Source: Kaistia granuli DSM 23481 (GTDB lineage: Bacteria; Pseudomonadota; Alphaproteobacteria; Rhizobiales; Kaistiaceae). Taken from it: a stretch of DNA of 64,000 nucleotides. Of this stretch, positions 10,535 to 19,590 are shown one piece after another. The notes under the pieces were generated by a model. The model worked only from the letters and a program-made list of their open reading frames with translations, searched no databases and was not told where the DNA came from. Position numbers and translations under genes: made by a program. Position 1 is the stretch's first letter. Every line of letters starts with the position of its first letter. The DNA lies in contig NZ_AQYH01000019.1 of assembly GCF_000380505.1 (NCBI RefSeq), forward strand, positions 153,867-217,866, in the 5' to 3' direction.

Positions 10535-11548
10535 ATGATACGAAATCCCGCTGCGCGCTGGATGGCGCGCGCCACGGTATGTTCCCTGATGCTTCTCGCC
10601 ACGACGGGCGCCAGGGCCGGCACACTCGAAGACGTCAAGGCGCGCGGCACGGTCGTCTGCGGTGTCAGCGAGGGGCTCGGCGGCTTTTCCGAGAAGGACG
10701 CAGCCGGCACATGGCGCGGCTTCGACGTCGATTTCTGCCAAGCCGTCGCGCTCGCCGTTATCGGCGACGCCGCCAAAGTCGACTACGTGCCGCTATCGGC
10801 CACCGATCGCTTCAAGGCGCTCGCGGACAAGAAGGTCGATCTCCTGGCGCGCAACAGCACCTGGACGCTGTCGCGTGACGCCGGGCAGGGGCTGGAATTC
10901 GTCGGCGTCAGCTATTTCGACGGCCAGGGCTTCATGGTGCCCGCGCTCTACGGCGCGACCAGCCCGCTGCAGCTGAACGGCGCCACCATCTGCGTCGTCA
11001 GCGGAACGACGACGCAGGACAACGCCGCCGCCTATTTCGACAAGGCTGGCCTCAAAGTGTCGTTCCTGCCCTTCGCCGAGCGGCAGGATGCGCGCAAGGC
11101 CTATGCCGACGGACAATGCGACGCCTATACCGCTGATCGCTCGGCGCTGGCCGGGGAGCGGGCCGACTTGCCGAAGCCCGACGGCCACATGATCCTCAAC
11201 GACGTCATCTCGAAGGAGCCGCTCGGCCCCGTCGTGCGCGACGACGACGCGAAGTGGGTCAATCTGGTCCGCTGGGTGTTGTTCGGGTTGATCGAGGCCG
11301 AGGAGAGCGGTTTGAACCAATCGAACGTCGCCACCGGCCAGGCCACCGAGGCGAAGCGGCTCGGCGCGTCGAGCGGGCCGCTGCTCGGCCTGCCGGATGA
11401 CTGGCTTGCCAAGGTGATTGGCGGCGTCGGTAATTCCGGCGAGATCTTCGAGCGCAATCTCGGCGAGGAAACGCCAATGCAACTCGCCCGTGGCATCAAC
11501 GCACTCTGGACGCAAGGCGGAATTCTCTATGCGCCGCCCCTTCAGTAG
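10535..11548 (+). CDS. Amino acid ABC transporter substrate-binding protein, AapJ/BztA-like
   Basis: 337-residue periplasmic protein of the SBP_bac_3 family, similar to the general L-amino-acid binding proteins AapJ and BztA. A signal peptide ends near ARAGTLEDV; the mature start TLEDVKARGTVVCGV and GFDVDFCQAVALAV, then PLSATDRFKAL and DAYTADRSAL, are family hallmarks. Start ATG 10535 follows GGGGACAAG; longer starts at 10454 or 10493 would place charged residues ahead of the signal peptide. No permease or ATPase genes adjoin it, so it is an orphan binding protein. Its last 20 nt overlap the L,D-transpeptidase gene, which suggests coupled translation and possibly a wall-related role. Confidence 0.88.
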   Translation: MIRNPAARWMARATVCSLMLLATTGARAGTLEDVKARGTVVCGVSEGLGGFSEKDAAGTWRGFDVDFCQAVALAVIGDAAKVDYVPLSATDRFKALADKKVDLLARNSTWTLSRDAGQGLEFVGVSYFDGQGFMVPALYGATSPLQLNGATICVVSGTTTQDNAAAYFDKAGLKVSFLPFAERQDARKAYADGQCDAYTADRSALAGERADLPKPDGHMILNDVISKEPLGPVVRDDDAKWVNLVRWVLFGLIEAEESGLNQSNVATGQATEAKRLGASSGPLLGLPDDWLAKVIGGVGNSGEIFERNLGEETPMQLARGINALWTQGGILYAPPLQ

Positions 11549-13202
11549 CTTCGCCCTCTCCCGTCATTCCGTCCGGCTTCTGGCCGGCGCTTTTCTCGTG
11601 TTCACGACGGCCGTCGTCGCGCCGCCGATGGCCCGGGCGGCGACCGTGCAGGAACTGCAACGCAGCCTGGCGATCATCCGCATCAATGCGATCGACCTGC
11701 TGGCGAAAGGGGAGCGGCTGCCGCTGCCGATCCAGCAGCGCCGCGATATCCTGCGCGCCTATTACGAGGAGCAGGGCGGCGAGCTGCTTTGGCTTCGCGA
11801 CGACCGGCCCGAGCAATTGGTGGCGGCCCTCGACGGCGCCGCCGCGGACGGATTGCGGCCGGACGATTACCCGACCGGCCAGCTGCTCTCGCTGCTGCAG
11901 GAGACGGATTTCAAGGACGTTCGCGGCCTGGCGCTGATCGAGCTCTATTTCTCCGCCGCCTTCCTCGAATACACCGCCGACCTCTCCGTCGGCCGCTTCC
12001 TGCCGAGCAAGGTCGACCCGAACTTCTTTCTGAAGGCGCGCTCGCTCGACCAGGGGGCGGCGCTGCAGGCAGTCGCCACGGCGGACAGCCTCGACGACTT
12101 CTTCGAGAGCTGGCAGCCGAGCAGCAGCTACTACGCTTCGCTCCGGGGCGCTCTGGCGCAGTATCGCGAATTCGAGGCTGAGGGCGGCTGGGATCTGGTA
12201 CCGCTGGGGCCGCCGCTGAAGCCCGGCATGACAGATCCGCGCGTCGCGTACATCCGCGCCCGCCTGGCGGTGACGGATGCCGCCGATCCGGAGGGCCCGA
12301 GTGGTGCCGACACCTATGATCCCGATCTGGTGGCGGCAGTCGAGCGGTTCCAGGCCCGGCACGGGCTCGATGTCGACGGCGTCGTCGGTCCGGCGGTGCT
12401 GGTCGCCATGAATGTTCCGGTCGAGGACCGGGTCCAGGAAATCGTGCTGGCGATGGAGCGCTGGCGCTGGATGCCGCGCGATCTCGGCCAGCAATATCTG
12501 ATGGTCAACATCGCCGGCTTCGACCTGCGCCGCGTCAAGGACGGCGAGACCGAGCAGCGCATGTCGGTCGTCGTCGGCAAGCCCTATAGCCGCACGCCCG
12601 TCTTCAGCGACATGGTCCGCTATATCGAGCTGAACCCCTATTGGACGGTGCCGGCCGGCATCGCGGTCAAGGAGGAGCTGGGCAAGCTGCGCAGCAATCC
12701 CGGCGGCCTCGCGGCGCAGGGGTTCGAGGCCGTGCGCGGGAAGGATGTCTTCGATCTCCGCTCGATCAACTGGTCGAATTACGGGCCGGGCAATTTCCCG
12801 TTCCAGCTGCGCCAGCAGCCGGGCCCGAAGAACGCGCTCGGGCGGGTCAAGTTCATGTTCCCGAACGAGCATAGCGTCTATCTGCACGATACGCCGTCGC
12901 GCAGCCTGTTCGCCCGTAGCGAGCGCGCCTTCAGCCATGGCTGCATCCGGGTGAGCCAGCCGCTCGATCTGGCCGAGCAGGTGCTGGTCGCCGGCGGCGT
13001 TTCCGGCTGGAACCGCGATCGGATCAACCAGACCGTGGCGACGGACAAGAACACCGTCGTCAAGCTCAACGAACCGCTGCCGATCCATCTCACCTATCTG
13101 ACCGCCTGGGTCGACGAGAATGGCGTCAATTTCCGCAAGGACATCTACAAGCAGGACGCCAAGCTGCTCGCCGCGCTGGACGGCAAGGCGCTCGCCTGGT
13201 GA
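11529..13202 (+). CDS. L,D-transpeptidase, YcbB (LdtD) type
   Basis: Periplasmic enzyme forming 3-3 (meso-DAP to meso-DAP) peptidoglycan cross-links. The 557-residue product has an N-terminal signal or anchor (about 12-37, ending PMARA), a scaffold domain (about 60-240), a peptidoglycan-binding module (YDPDLVAAVERFQ, DVDGVVGP, about 262-296), and a YkuD catalytic domain. The active site is SHGCIRVSQ with C472, H470 and a further His in YLHDTP (453). Length and order match YcbB. ATG 11529 lies inside the end of the amino-acid binding protein gene (20-nt overlap), so the start is probably reached by translational coupling; it has only a weak ribosome site of its own. Confidence 0.93.
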   Translation: MRRPFSSFALSRHSVRLLAGAFLVFTTAVVAPPMARAATVQELQRSLAIIRINAIDLLAKGERLPLPIQQRRDILRAYYEEQGGELLWLRDDRPEQLVAALDGAAADGLRPDDYPTGQLLSLLQETDFKDVRGLALIELYFSAAFLEYTADLSVGRFLPSKVDPNFFLKARSLDQGAALQAVATADSLDDFFESWQPSSSYYASLRGALAQYREFEAEGGWDLVPLGPPLKPGMTDPRVAYIRARLAVTDAADPEGPSGADTYDPDLVAAVERFQARHGLDVDGVVGPAVLVAMNVPVEDRVQEIVLAMERWRWMPRDLGQQYLMVNIAGFDLRRVKDGETEQRMSVVVGKPYSRTPVFSDMVRYIELNPYWTVPAGIAVKEELGKLRSNPGGLAAQGFEAVRGKDVFDLRSINWSNYGPGNFPFQLRQQPGPKNALGRVKFMFPNEHSVYLHDTPSRSLFARSERAFSHGCIRVSQPLDLAEQVLVAGGVSGWNRDRINQTVATDKNTVVKLNEPLPIHLTYLTAWVDENGVNFRKDIYKQDAKLLAALDGKALAW

Positions 13203-13238
13203 GGCAGGCCGCTTTCGCGACCCGCCGATGGGTTGGCT

Positions 13239-14225
13239 CTATCGGTTGACGTCGACCAGCGTGCGGCCGCGCACCTTGCCCTGCAGGATCGCGGCAGCCA
13301 CGGCGGGTACCTCGGCGAGGCCGATTTCTTCGACCGTTTGCCCGAGCTTGGCGAGGTCCAGATCCGTGGCGAGGCGCTGCCAGGCGGTACTCCGCACGGA
13401 TTGCGGCGCGTTGACGGAGTCGATGCCGGCCAGCGTGATGTTGCGTCGGATGAAGGGCACCATCGAGCCGGGCAGGTCGAGGCTGTCGGCGAGGCCGCAG
13501 GCCGCCACCGTGCCGCGATATTGCGTCTGCGCCAGCACGTTGACCAGGGTCCGGCCGCCGGCGCTGTCGACGGCGCCGGCCCAGCGTTCGGGTCCCAACG
13601 GCGCGCCCGGCGCGGACAGCGTCGCCCTGTCGATGATCTCCGCCGCGCCGAGCCGCTTCAGATAATCGGCGCCCTCGGGACGGCCCGTCGAGGCGATGAC
13701 CCGGTAGCCGAGCTTCGACAGAAGCGCGATCGAGATCGAGCCGACGCCGCCCGAGGCGCCGGTGACGAGGATGGCGCCGCGATCCGGTGTGACGCCGCCA
13801 TGCTCAAGCGCCAGGATCGACAGCATCGCCGTATAGCCGGCCGTGCCGATCGCCATGGCGTCGCGGTTGGAGATCGCGTCGGGCAGCTTCACCAGCCATT
13901 CCCCGGGAACGCGGGCCTTTTGTGCGTAGCCGCCCTGATGGCTCATGCTGAGCTCGAAGCCGTTCAGGACGACGCGGTCGCCTGGCTTGAAGTCGGGATG
14001 GGACGACGTCTCGACCCGGCCGGAGAAATCGATGCCGGGGACGAGCGGGAAGGTCTGGATGATCGGCGCGGCGCCGGTGACAGCGAGGCCGTCCTTGTAG
14101 TTGACGGTCGAATAGTCGACGGCGACGGTGACGTCGCCAGCCATCAGCGCATCCGTCTCGAGATCGACGAGTTCCACCTTGACCGCGTCGTCCGGTTTCG
14201 TCGCCCACAAGGCCTTGAATGCCAT
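13239..14225 (-). CDS. acuI: Acrylyl-CoA reductase AcuI-like / YhdH-family quinone oxidoreductase
   Basis: 328-residue medium-chain dehydrogenase/reductase without zinc, of the YhdH/AcuI group that reduces acryloyl-CoA to propanoyl-CoA with NADPH. The N terminus MAFKALWATK and STVNYKDGLAVTG are characteristic. The nucleotide loop is VTGASGGVGSISIALLSKLGY with STGRPEGADYLKRLGA supplying NADPH selectivity. It converges with the L,D-transpeptidase gene 36 nt away. In this family the function is detoxification of acrylyl-CoA or general enoyl reduction; no DMSP genes are present, so the physiological substrate is open. Confidence 0.88.
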   Translation of the reverse strand: MAFKALWATKPDDAVKVELVDLETDALMAGDVTVAVDYSTVNYKDGLAVTGAAPIIQTFPLVPGIDFSGRVETSSHPDFKPGDRVVLNGFELSMSHQGGYAQKARVPGEWLVKLPDAISNRDAMAIGTAGYTAMLSILALEHGGVTPDRGAILVTGASGGVGSISIALLSKLGYRVIASTGRPEGADYLKRLGAAEIIDRATLSAPGAPLGPERWAGAVDSAGGRTLVNVLAQTQYRGTVAACGLADSLDLPGSMVPFIRRNITLAGIDSVNAPQSVRSTAWQRLATDLDLAKLGQTVEEIGLAEVPAVAAAILQGKVRGRTLVDVNR

Positions 14226-14323
14226 AGTTCATTCCGATCGATGATTGCCTATGGCATCCAGATGGCGTCTGCCCACCATTCTCGCAAGAAGTCTATGATA
14301 AGGTTGCCTTGGCTATTCTGCCT

Positions 14324-15772
14324 TCAGAACGAGCCGAACAGGCCGCCGAGCAGGATGACCGCGACGAGGGCGATCATCGCGCCGACGATGCCGACCATGA
14401 CGATGTCGCGATAGCCCTCGCGGTGGCTGACGCCGCAGACGGCGAGCAGTGTCACCACTGCGCCGTTGTGCGGCAGGCTGTCGAGGGTGCCCGACGCCAT
14501 CACGGCGACGCGGTGGAGCAGGGCCGGGTCCATGCCGATGGCGGCGGCGCGCTCCAGATAGGTGGGCCCGAGCGCGTCGAGCGCGATGGTGAGGCCGCCG
14601 GAGGCCGAGCCGGTCAGGGCGGCGAGGATGTTGGTCGCGGCGGCGAGCGAGACGAGCGGTCCGCCGCCTATGCCGAGTACCCAGTCGCTGACGATCTGGA
14701 AGGCCGGCATCGCCGCCACCACCGCGCCAAAGCCGACGAGGCTCGCGACGCTGAGCACCGGCAGCACCGATGCGTTGGCGCCGGCATCGATCGTGGCGCG
14801 CACGGCCGGCAGGCGGCGGAAATTGATCGCCAGCGCGACGACAATGGCGCTGGCAAGCGCCGTGATCACGGCCCAGACGCCGCCGACGCCGGCGAGCGAG
14901 GTCTCGCCGAAGCGCGGCTCGGCCAGGAAGGCGAGGTCGAGCCGCGGCAGGATCACCAGCGACATCGCCATGTTGACGAGGATGACGACGACGAGCGGCA
15001 GCGCTGCGAGGAAGAGCGACGGGGCCGAGCTGCTGTGTTCGCCGCGCGAAAGCTCGGCGGTGTCGAATTCGTGCGCGGTCGCCGCCCGTTCGCGCAGGCC
15101 GTCCTCCTTGCTGGCGGCAGTGACCGTCGTCGTGCCGCCAAAGCCTTCACCGGCCTTGCGGGCCGCGGCCTCGACGCGGCCGAGCCAGGCCATGCCGAAG
15201 ACCAGCATGATGATCGAGGCGATGATGCCGAGGCCGGGGGCTGCGAAGGGCGTGGTGCCGAAGAACGGCATCGGGATCGCGTTCTGGATCGAGGGCGTGC
15301 CGGGAAAGGCCGACATGGTGAAGGTCGAGGTGCCGAGCGCGATCGCCGCCGGCATCAGCCGGCGCGGCACGTTCGCGGCACGAAACACCTGGGCTGCCAT
15401 CGGTGCCAGCACGAAGAAGGCGACGAACAGGCTCACGCCGCCAAAGGTGACGATGGCGCCGGCGAGCACCACCGCGAGCACGGCGCGGCGCTGGCCGAGC
15501 TTCTGGATCATCGCGTCGGCTATGACGGTGACGGAGCCGCTGTCCTCCATCAGCTTGCCGAACAGCGCGCCGAGCAGGAAGAGCGGGAAGAACTGCGCTA
15601 GGAACTGCGCGGCGCTTCCCATGAAGGTCTGCGTCCAGTGGGCAAGCAGCGGTTCGCCCGAGAACAGCGCCGCGACGAGGGCGGCGAGCGGCGCGAGCAG
15701 CAGCACGGTCCAGCCGCGAAAGGCGAGGCCGACGAGGAGGGCGAGGCCGAGGATGATGCCAAGCAGTCCCAT
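14324..15772 (-). CDS. GntP-family permease (gluconate / hydroxy-acid:H+ symporter)
   Basis: 482-residue polytopic inner-membrane carrier. About 12-14 hydrophobic segments are visible, with family motifs FFPLFLLGALFGKLMEDSG and GTSTFTMSAFPGTPSIQNAI in the first half, and ALTGSASGGLTIALDALG plus GTLDSLPHNGAVVTLL in the second. GntP members carry gluconate or short hydroxy acids such as 3-hydroxybutyrate. ATG 15772 overlaps the stop of the patatin gene (TGA 15777-15775), with AGGAG 8 nt upstream inside that gene, so the two are translationally coupled. The patatin partner favours a lipid- or PHB-derived hydroxy acid, which is inference. Confidence 0.9.
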   Translation of the reverse strand: MGLLGIILGLALLVGLAFRGWTVLLLAPLAALVAALFSGEPLLAHWTQTFMGSAAQFLAQFFPLFLLGALFGKLMEDSGSVTVIADAMIQKLGQRRAVLAVVLAGAIVTFGGVSLFVAFFVLAPMAAQVFRAANVPRRLMPAAIALGTSTFTMSAFPGTPSIQNAIPMPFFGTTPFAAPGLGIIASIIMLVFGMAWLGRVEAAARKAGEGFGGTTTVTAASKEDGLRERAATAHEFDTAELSRGEHSSSAPSLFLAALPLVVVILVNMAMSLVILPRLDLAFLAEPRFGETSLAGVGGVWAVITALASAIVVALAINFRRLPAVRATIDAGANASVLPVLSVASLVGFGAVVAAMPAFQIVSDWVLGIGGGPLVSLAAATNILAALTGSASGGLTIALDALGPTYLERAAAIGMDPALLHRVAVMASGTLDSLPHNGAVVTLLAVCGVSHREGYRDIVMVGIVGAMIALVAVILLGGLFGSF

Positions 15773-15774
15773 GC

Positions 15775-16818
15775 TCAGCACTCCTGCAGCAGGACGTCGA
15801 GATCGGCGCTGGAGCGCTTGCCGATATCGTCGCCATGGTCGTCGAGGAATTCGCCCGCCGCGCGCCGGCCCTCGTCGCGCAGCATGGTGAGGAAGGCCCA
15901 TTCGGCGTTGAGCTTCGAGGAATGGCCGAGATCGGTCATCATCTCGGTCATGATCCGATGGGTGCGCATGCCGGCCCAGCGCGCGCCTTCGGGCGTCGCC
16001 GGCGTCGCCATCTCGCGCATCAACGCGATCATGCGCAGTTCCTTCATCAGGGCAGCATTGAAGGATATCTCGTTGAGCCGGTTCAGGATTTCCGACGCCG
16101 TGCGCGGCGTGCCCGGTCGTTCGCGCGGGTTGATCTGGACGAGGATGGTGTCGAGCGCGTCGCTCTCGCGCACCAGCGGCGTGATCGTCGGGTTGCCGAC
16201 ATAGCCGCCGTCCCAATAGGGATCGCCGTCGATCTCGACCGCCTGGAACATGGTCGGCAGGCAGGCCGAGGCGAGCAGGACGTCGGGCGTGATCTCCTTG
16301 TTGCGGAAGATGCGGCCGCGCCCGGTGCGGACATTCGTCGCCGTGACGAAGATCTTGATCGGCGCCTTGGCGAGGCGGTCGAAATCGACGCTCTCGGCCA
16401 GGATATCGGTCAGCGGATTGTAGCCCATCGGGTTGAGGTCGTAGGGCGAGAACATCCGTGCCATCAGATCCATGGCGAGGAAGGCGGGCGAACTGTCGAG
16501 CGACCAGTTGCCCATCACCTTGTCGATCGGGTTGCGCTGAAGCGGGCTCATCGTGCCTGCCTTGGCGACGCGCTCCCAGAAATCCTGCAGCGCCAGCCGC
16601 GCACCCTCGGCGCCGTCGATAGCGAAGCCCGAAATCATCACCACGGCGTTCATGGCGCCGGCCGAGGTGCCCGAGACCGCCTCGATCTTCAGCCAGGGCT
16701 CCTCGAGCAGCCGGTCGAGAACGCCCCAGGTGAAGGCGCCATGCGCGCCGCCACCCTGCAAGGCGAGGTCGATCAGGCGTGTTTCGCTCACCTGCCGTCC
16801 GGATCTGGCTGCTGGCAT
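15775..16818 (-). CDS. Patatin-like phospholipase / esterase family protein
   Basis: 347-residue serine hydrolase with the patatin Ser-Asp dyad. The oxyanion loop GGGAHG is at 22-27, nucleophile elbow GTSAG with S52, and the dyad aspartate is in WDGGYVGNP. No signal peptide is evident, so it acts in the cytoplasm, on lipids or on polyhydroxyalkanoate granules. ATG 16818 follows GGGAGACGG. Its stop overlaps the GntP permease start. Homologues in Rhizobiales often lie beside 3-hydroxybutyrate genes (general knowledge), which would fit a permease for that acid, although no dehydrogenase is present here. Confidence 0.9.
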   Translation of the reverse strand: MPAARSGRQVSETRLIDLALQGGGAHGAFTWGVLDRLLEEPWLKIEAVSGTSAGAMNAVVMISGFAIDGAEGARLALQDFWERVAKAGTMSPLQRNPIDKVMGNWSLDSSPAFLAMDLMARMFSPYDLNPMGYNPLTDILAESVDFDRLAKAPIKIFVTATNVRTGRGRIFRNKEITPDVLLASACLPTMFQAVEIDGDPYWDGGYVGNPTITPLVRESDALDTILVQINPRERPGTPRTASEILNRLNEISFNAALMKELRMIALMREMATPATPEGARWAGMRTHRIMTEMMTDLGHSSKLNAEWAFLTMLRDEGRRAAGEFLDDHGDDIGKRSSADLDVLLQEC

Positions 16819-17015
16819 GTCCGTCTCCCGTGACCGGGCCCGATCGCCCGCCCTTGCCGATATCAGAGCCACGCGTCCTGCCAAGAGCACAGCGTCCCCC
16901 GACGTCAGCGTAGCGTCCCAAGATCAAGTTTGTGAGACGCTCCGCATGACCGTAGCAAGAGGCGTGCCGTAGCGACGGGCTCGGTTCGGCAAGGGCGCTT
17001 GGCGATGCCGATGCC

Positions 17016-17861
17016 TCAGGATTGGCGGGTCGCCTCCATCTCGATGCGGGCGGCGCGGCGGGTCGAGACGAGGAAGGCGACGACGAAGGCAATCGTCATC
17101 AGCAGCACGATGGTCGGCGCGGGGGCGCTGTCGAGGAAGAAGCTCAGATAGACGCCGCCGAGCGAGCAGCCGACAGCGATGGCGGTCGCCAGCCCCAGCA
17201 TGGCGCTGAACTTCTTCGTGAGCAGGAAGGCGATGGCGCCGGGCGAGACCAGCATGGCGATGGCGAGAATGATGCCGACCGCCTTCAGTGCGCCGACAAT
17301 GGCGAGCGACAGGATCGCCAGCAGGCCGTAATGCAACAGCCGCACCGGCAGGCCGACGACGCGCGCCTGGACCGGATCGAAGGCGTGCAGCAGAAGATCG
17401 CGCCATTTAACCGCGATGATGCCGGTGATCAGGAGGGCAATGATGCCGCTCTCCAGGATGTCGCGCCAGCCGACGCCGAGGATGTCGCCGAACAGGATGT
17501 GGTCGAGATGCACGTCGGTCTCGATCTTGGTGTAGAGCACGATGCCGAGGCCGAACATGCCGGAGAAGACGATGCCCATCACGGTGTCCTGCTTGATGCG
17601 GCTGTTCTCCTTCAGATAGCCGCTGGCGAGCGCGCAGCCCATGCCGGCGACGAAGGCGCCGACCGCGAGCGGCAGGCCGACGATATAGGCGAGGACCACA
17701 CCCGGCAGCACGGCATGCGAGATGGCGTCGCCCATCAGCGACCAGCCCTTGAGCACGAGGTAGCAGGAAAGTAGCGCCGTCGGCACGGCGACCAGCACCG
17801 AAATGATGAGCGCGTTCTGCATGAACGCGAACTGGAACGGCTGCAGCAGCGTGTCGATCAT
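17016..17861 (-). CDS. sitD: Manganese/iron ABC transporter permease SitD
   Basis: 281-residue ABC-3 family permease, the second channel subunit of the SitABCD Mn2+/Fe2+ importer. At least seven hydrophobic helices are visible, with the family segments LSCYLVLKGWSLMGDAISHA near the N terminus and GIILAIAMLVSPGAIAFLLT in the C half. ATG 17861 overlaps the stop of sitC by ATGA, so the longer frame to 18263 is rejected. It is the last gene of a four-gene operon read on the minus strand. Confidence 0.95.
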   Translation of the reverse strand: MIDTLLQPFQFAFMQNALIISVLVAVPTALLSCYLVLKGWSLMGDAISHAVLPGVVLAYIVGLPLAVGAFVAGMGCALASGYLKENSRIKQDTVMGIVFSGMFGLGIVLYTKIETDVHLDHILFGDILGVGWRDILESGIIALLITGIIAVKWRDLLLHAFDPVQARVVGLPVRLLHYGLLAILSLAIVGALKAVGIILAIAMLVSPGAIAFLLTKKFSAMLGLATAIAVGCSLGGVYLSFFLDSAPAPTIVLLMTIAFVVAFLVSTRRAARIEMEATRQS

Positions 17862-18718
17862 GGTGCCGGCTCCAGGGCCTCGGCGGCGCGGCGGCGGGCG
17901 GCGAGCAGGCCATGCTTGGGGGCGAAAACAAAGGCGCCAAGGAAGATGAGCGTCTGCAGCACGACGATGATGCCGCCGGTGGCGCCGTCTAGGAAATAGG
18001 AGAGATAGGCGCCGACGAAGCTGGTAAGTGCCCCGACCGCGACGCTGATCAGGAGCAGGCGCGGGAAGCGGTCGGTGAGCAGATAGGCCGTGGCGCCGGG
18101 CGTCACCACCATGGCGATGACCAGGAAGGCGCCGACTGTCTGCAGCGCCGCCACCGTGCAGGCCGAAAGCAGCGTGAAGAACAGGATTTTCAGTGCCGTC
18201 GGGTTCAGGCCGATCGAGCGGGCGTGGCTCTCGTCGAAGAAGGTGACCATCAGGTCCTTCCATTTGACCAGCAGGATGGCGAGCGAGACGAAGCCGATGA
18301 TTGCGAGCTGCAGCGTGTCTTCCGGCGTGATGGCGAGGATGTTGCCGAGCACGATGGTCTGGATGTTCACGGCGGTCGGCGACAGCGACACCATGAACAG
18401 GCCGAGGCCGAAGAAGCCGGTGAAGATCAGGCCGATGATCGCGTCTTCCTTCAGCTTGGTGCGCTGGTTCAGGAAAAGCATGGCGGCGGCGGCAAGGCCG
18501 CCGGAGAAGAAGGCGCCGATCGAGAACGGCAGGCCCAGCATGTAGGCGCCGGCGACGCCGGGTACGATCGAATGCGAGAGCGCGTCACCGATCAGCGACC
18601 AGCCCTTCAGCATCAGATAGGCCGAGAGGAAGGCGCAGACGCCGCCGACCAGCGCGCTGACCCACATGGCGTTGACCATGTAGTTGTAGCCAAATGGCTC
18701 GAGGAGCGTTTCGGTCAT
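17858..18718 (-). CDS. sitC: Manganese/iron ABC transporter permease SitC
   Basis: 286-residue ABC-3 permease paralogous to SitD, with the same N-terminal motif ([20 protein letters not shown]) and a C-half [20 protein letters not shown] segment. Together with SitD it forms the membrane channel for Mn2+ or Fe2+. It is joined by ATGA overlaps to sitB upstream (18715-18718) and sitD downstream (17858-17861), so the four subunits are made in a coupled fashion. Confidence 0.95.
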   Translation of the reverse strand: MTETLLEPFGYNYMVNAMWVSALVGGVCAFLSAYLMLKGWSLIGDALSHSIVPGVAGAYMLGLPFSIGAFFSGGLAAAAMLFLNQRTKLKEDAIIGLIFTGFFGLGLFMVSLSPTAVNIQTIVLGNILAITPEDTLQLAIIGFVSLAILLVKWKDLMVTFFDESHARSIGLNPTALKILFFTLLSACTVAALQTVGAFLVIAMVVTPGATAYLLTDRFPRLLLISVAVGALTSFVGAYLSYFLDGATGGIIVVLQTLIFLGAFVFAPKHGLLAARRRAAEALEPAP

Positions 18719-19590
18719 GGCCGCGGCTCCGTGGGCGTAGGGGCGGGCGCCTTCTCGGGAAGCAGCAGCGGGCTCTCGTCGTCGGTCAGGATGTCGATCG
18801 AGCCGCCGGCGAGATCGGCGTCGAGCACGACATGGCGCAGCACGCCACCGAAGGTCTTTTCCAGATTGGCGCGGGTGAAGGTCTCGCGCGTCGGGCCATG
18901 CGCCAGCACCGTGCGGTTCAGGAGCACGGCGCGGTCGCAGAATTCCGGCACGCTGCCGAGATTGTGGGTCGATACCAGCATGACGCGGCCCTCGTCGCGC
19001 AAGGCCCGCAACAGCTCGATGATCGCCGCTTCCGTCTGCACGTCGACGCCGGTGAAGGGCTCGTCGAGCAGGATGACGCGGCCGTCCTGTGCGAGCGCGC
19101 GGGCGAGGAAGACGCGCTTCCTCTGCCCGCCGGATAATTCGCCGATCTGGCGCTTGCGCATGGCGGTCATGCCGACGCGCTCCAGCGCCTCTGCCACCGC
19201 CTCATGGTCGCGGGCGCGTGGGATGCGCATCATGTTCATGTGGCCGTAGCGCCCCATCATGACGACGTCCTCGACCAGGACGGGGAAGTTCCAGTCGACG
19301 TCCTCGCTCTGCGGCACATAGGCGACGAGGTTCTGCTTCAACGCTGTCTCGACCGGCTGGCCGAGGATGGTGATCGCGCCGCGCGAGACGCGGACGAAGC
19401 CCATGATCGCCTTGAACAGGGTCGACTTGCCGCTGCCGTTGACGCCGACCAGCGCCGTGATGGTGCCGGTCGGGATCGCGAAGCTGGCGTCGCGCAGCGC
19501 CGTGTGGCCGTTGCGATAGGTGACGGTGGCGCCGCTGACCTGGATGCCATCGGCCCCCTGTCCCGGTTTGGCGGATAGGGGAGCGTTCAT
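18715..19590 (-). CDS. sitB: Manganese/iron ABC transporter ATP-binding protein SitB
   Basis: 291-residue ATPase of the SitABCD importer. Walker A is GVNGSGKST, the Q-loop lies in [15 protein letters not shown] (the VDW after Q is typical of Mn/Zn ATPases), signature LSGGQRKR, Walker [13 protein letters not shown] and the switch histidine in STHNLG. A Pro/Glu-rich tail of about 35 residues extends beyond the ATPase core. It overlaps sitA and sitC by ATGA. Confidence 0.95.
   Translation of the reverse strand: MNAPLSAKPGQGADGIQVSGATVTYRNGHTALRDASFAIPTGTITALVGVNGSGKSTLFKAIMGFVRVSRGAITILGQPVETALKQNLVAYVPQSEDVDWNFPVLVEDVVMMGRYGHMNMMRIPRARDHEAVAEALERVGMTAMRKRQIGELSGGQRKRVFLARALAQDGRVILLDEPFTGVDVQTEAAIIELLRALRDEGRVMLVSTHNLGSVPEFCDRAVLLNRTVLAHGPTRETFTRANLEKTFGGVLRHVVLDADLAGGSIDILTDDESPLLLPEKAPAPTPTEPRP

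Noticed and set aside
11496..13088. 530-codon reverse frame opposite the L,D-transpeptidase
   Set aside because: The composition is typical of antisense frames (many Arg/Asp/His), and the forward gene has an intact YkuD domain.
14309..15890. Two long plus-strand frames opposite the GntP permease
   Set aside because: Charged, repetitive translations are the mirror of a hydrophobic membrane protein; no ribosome site.
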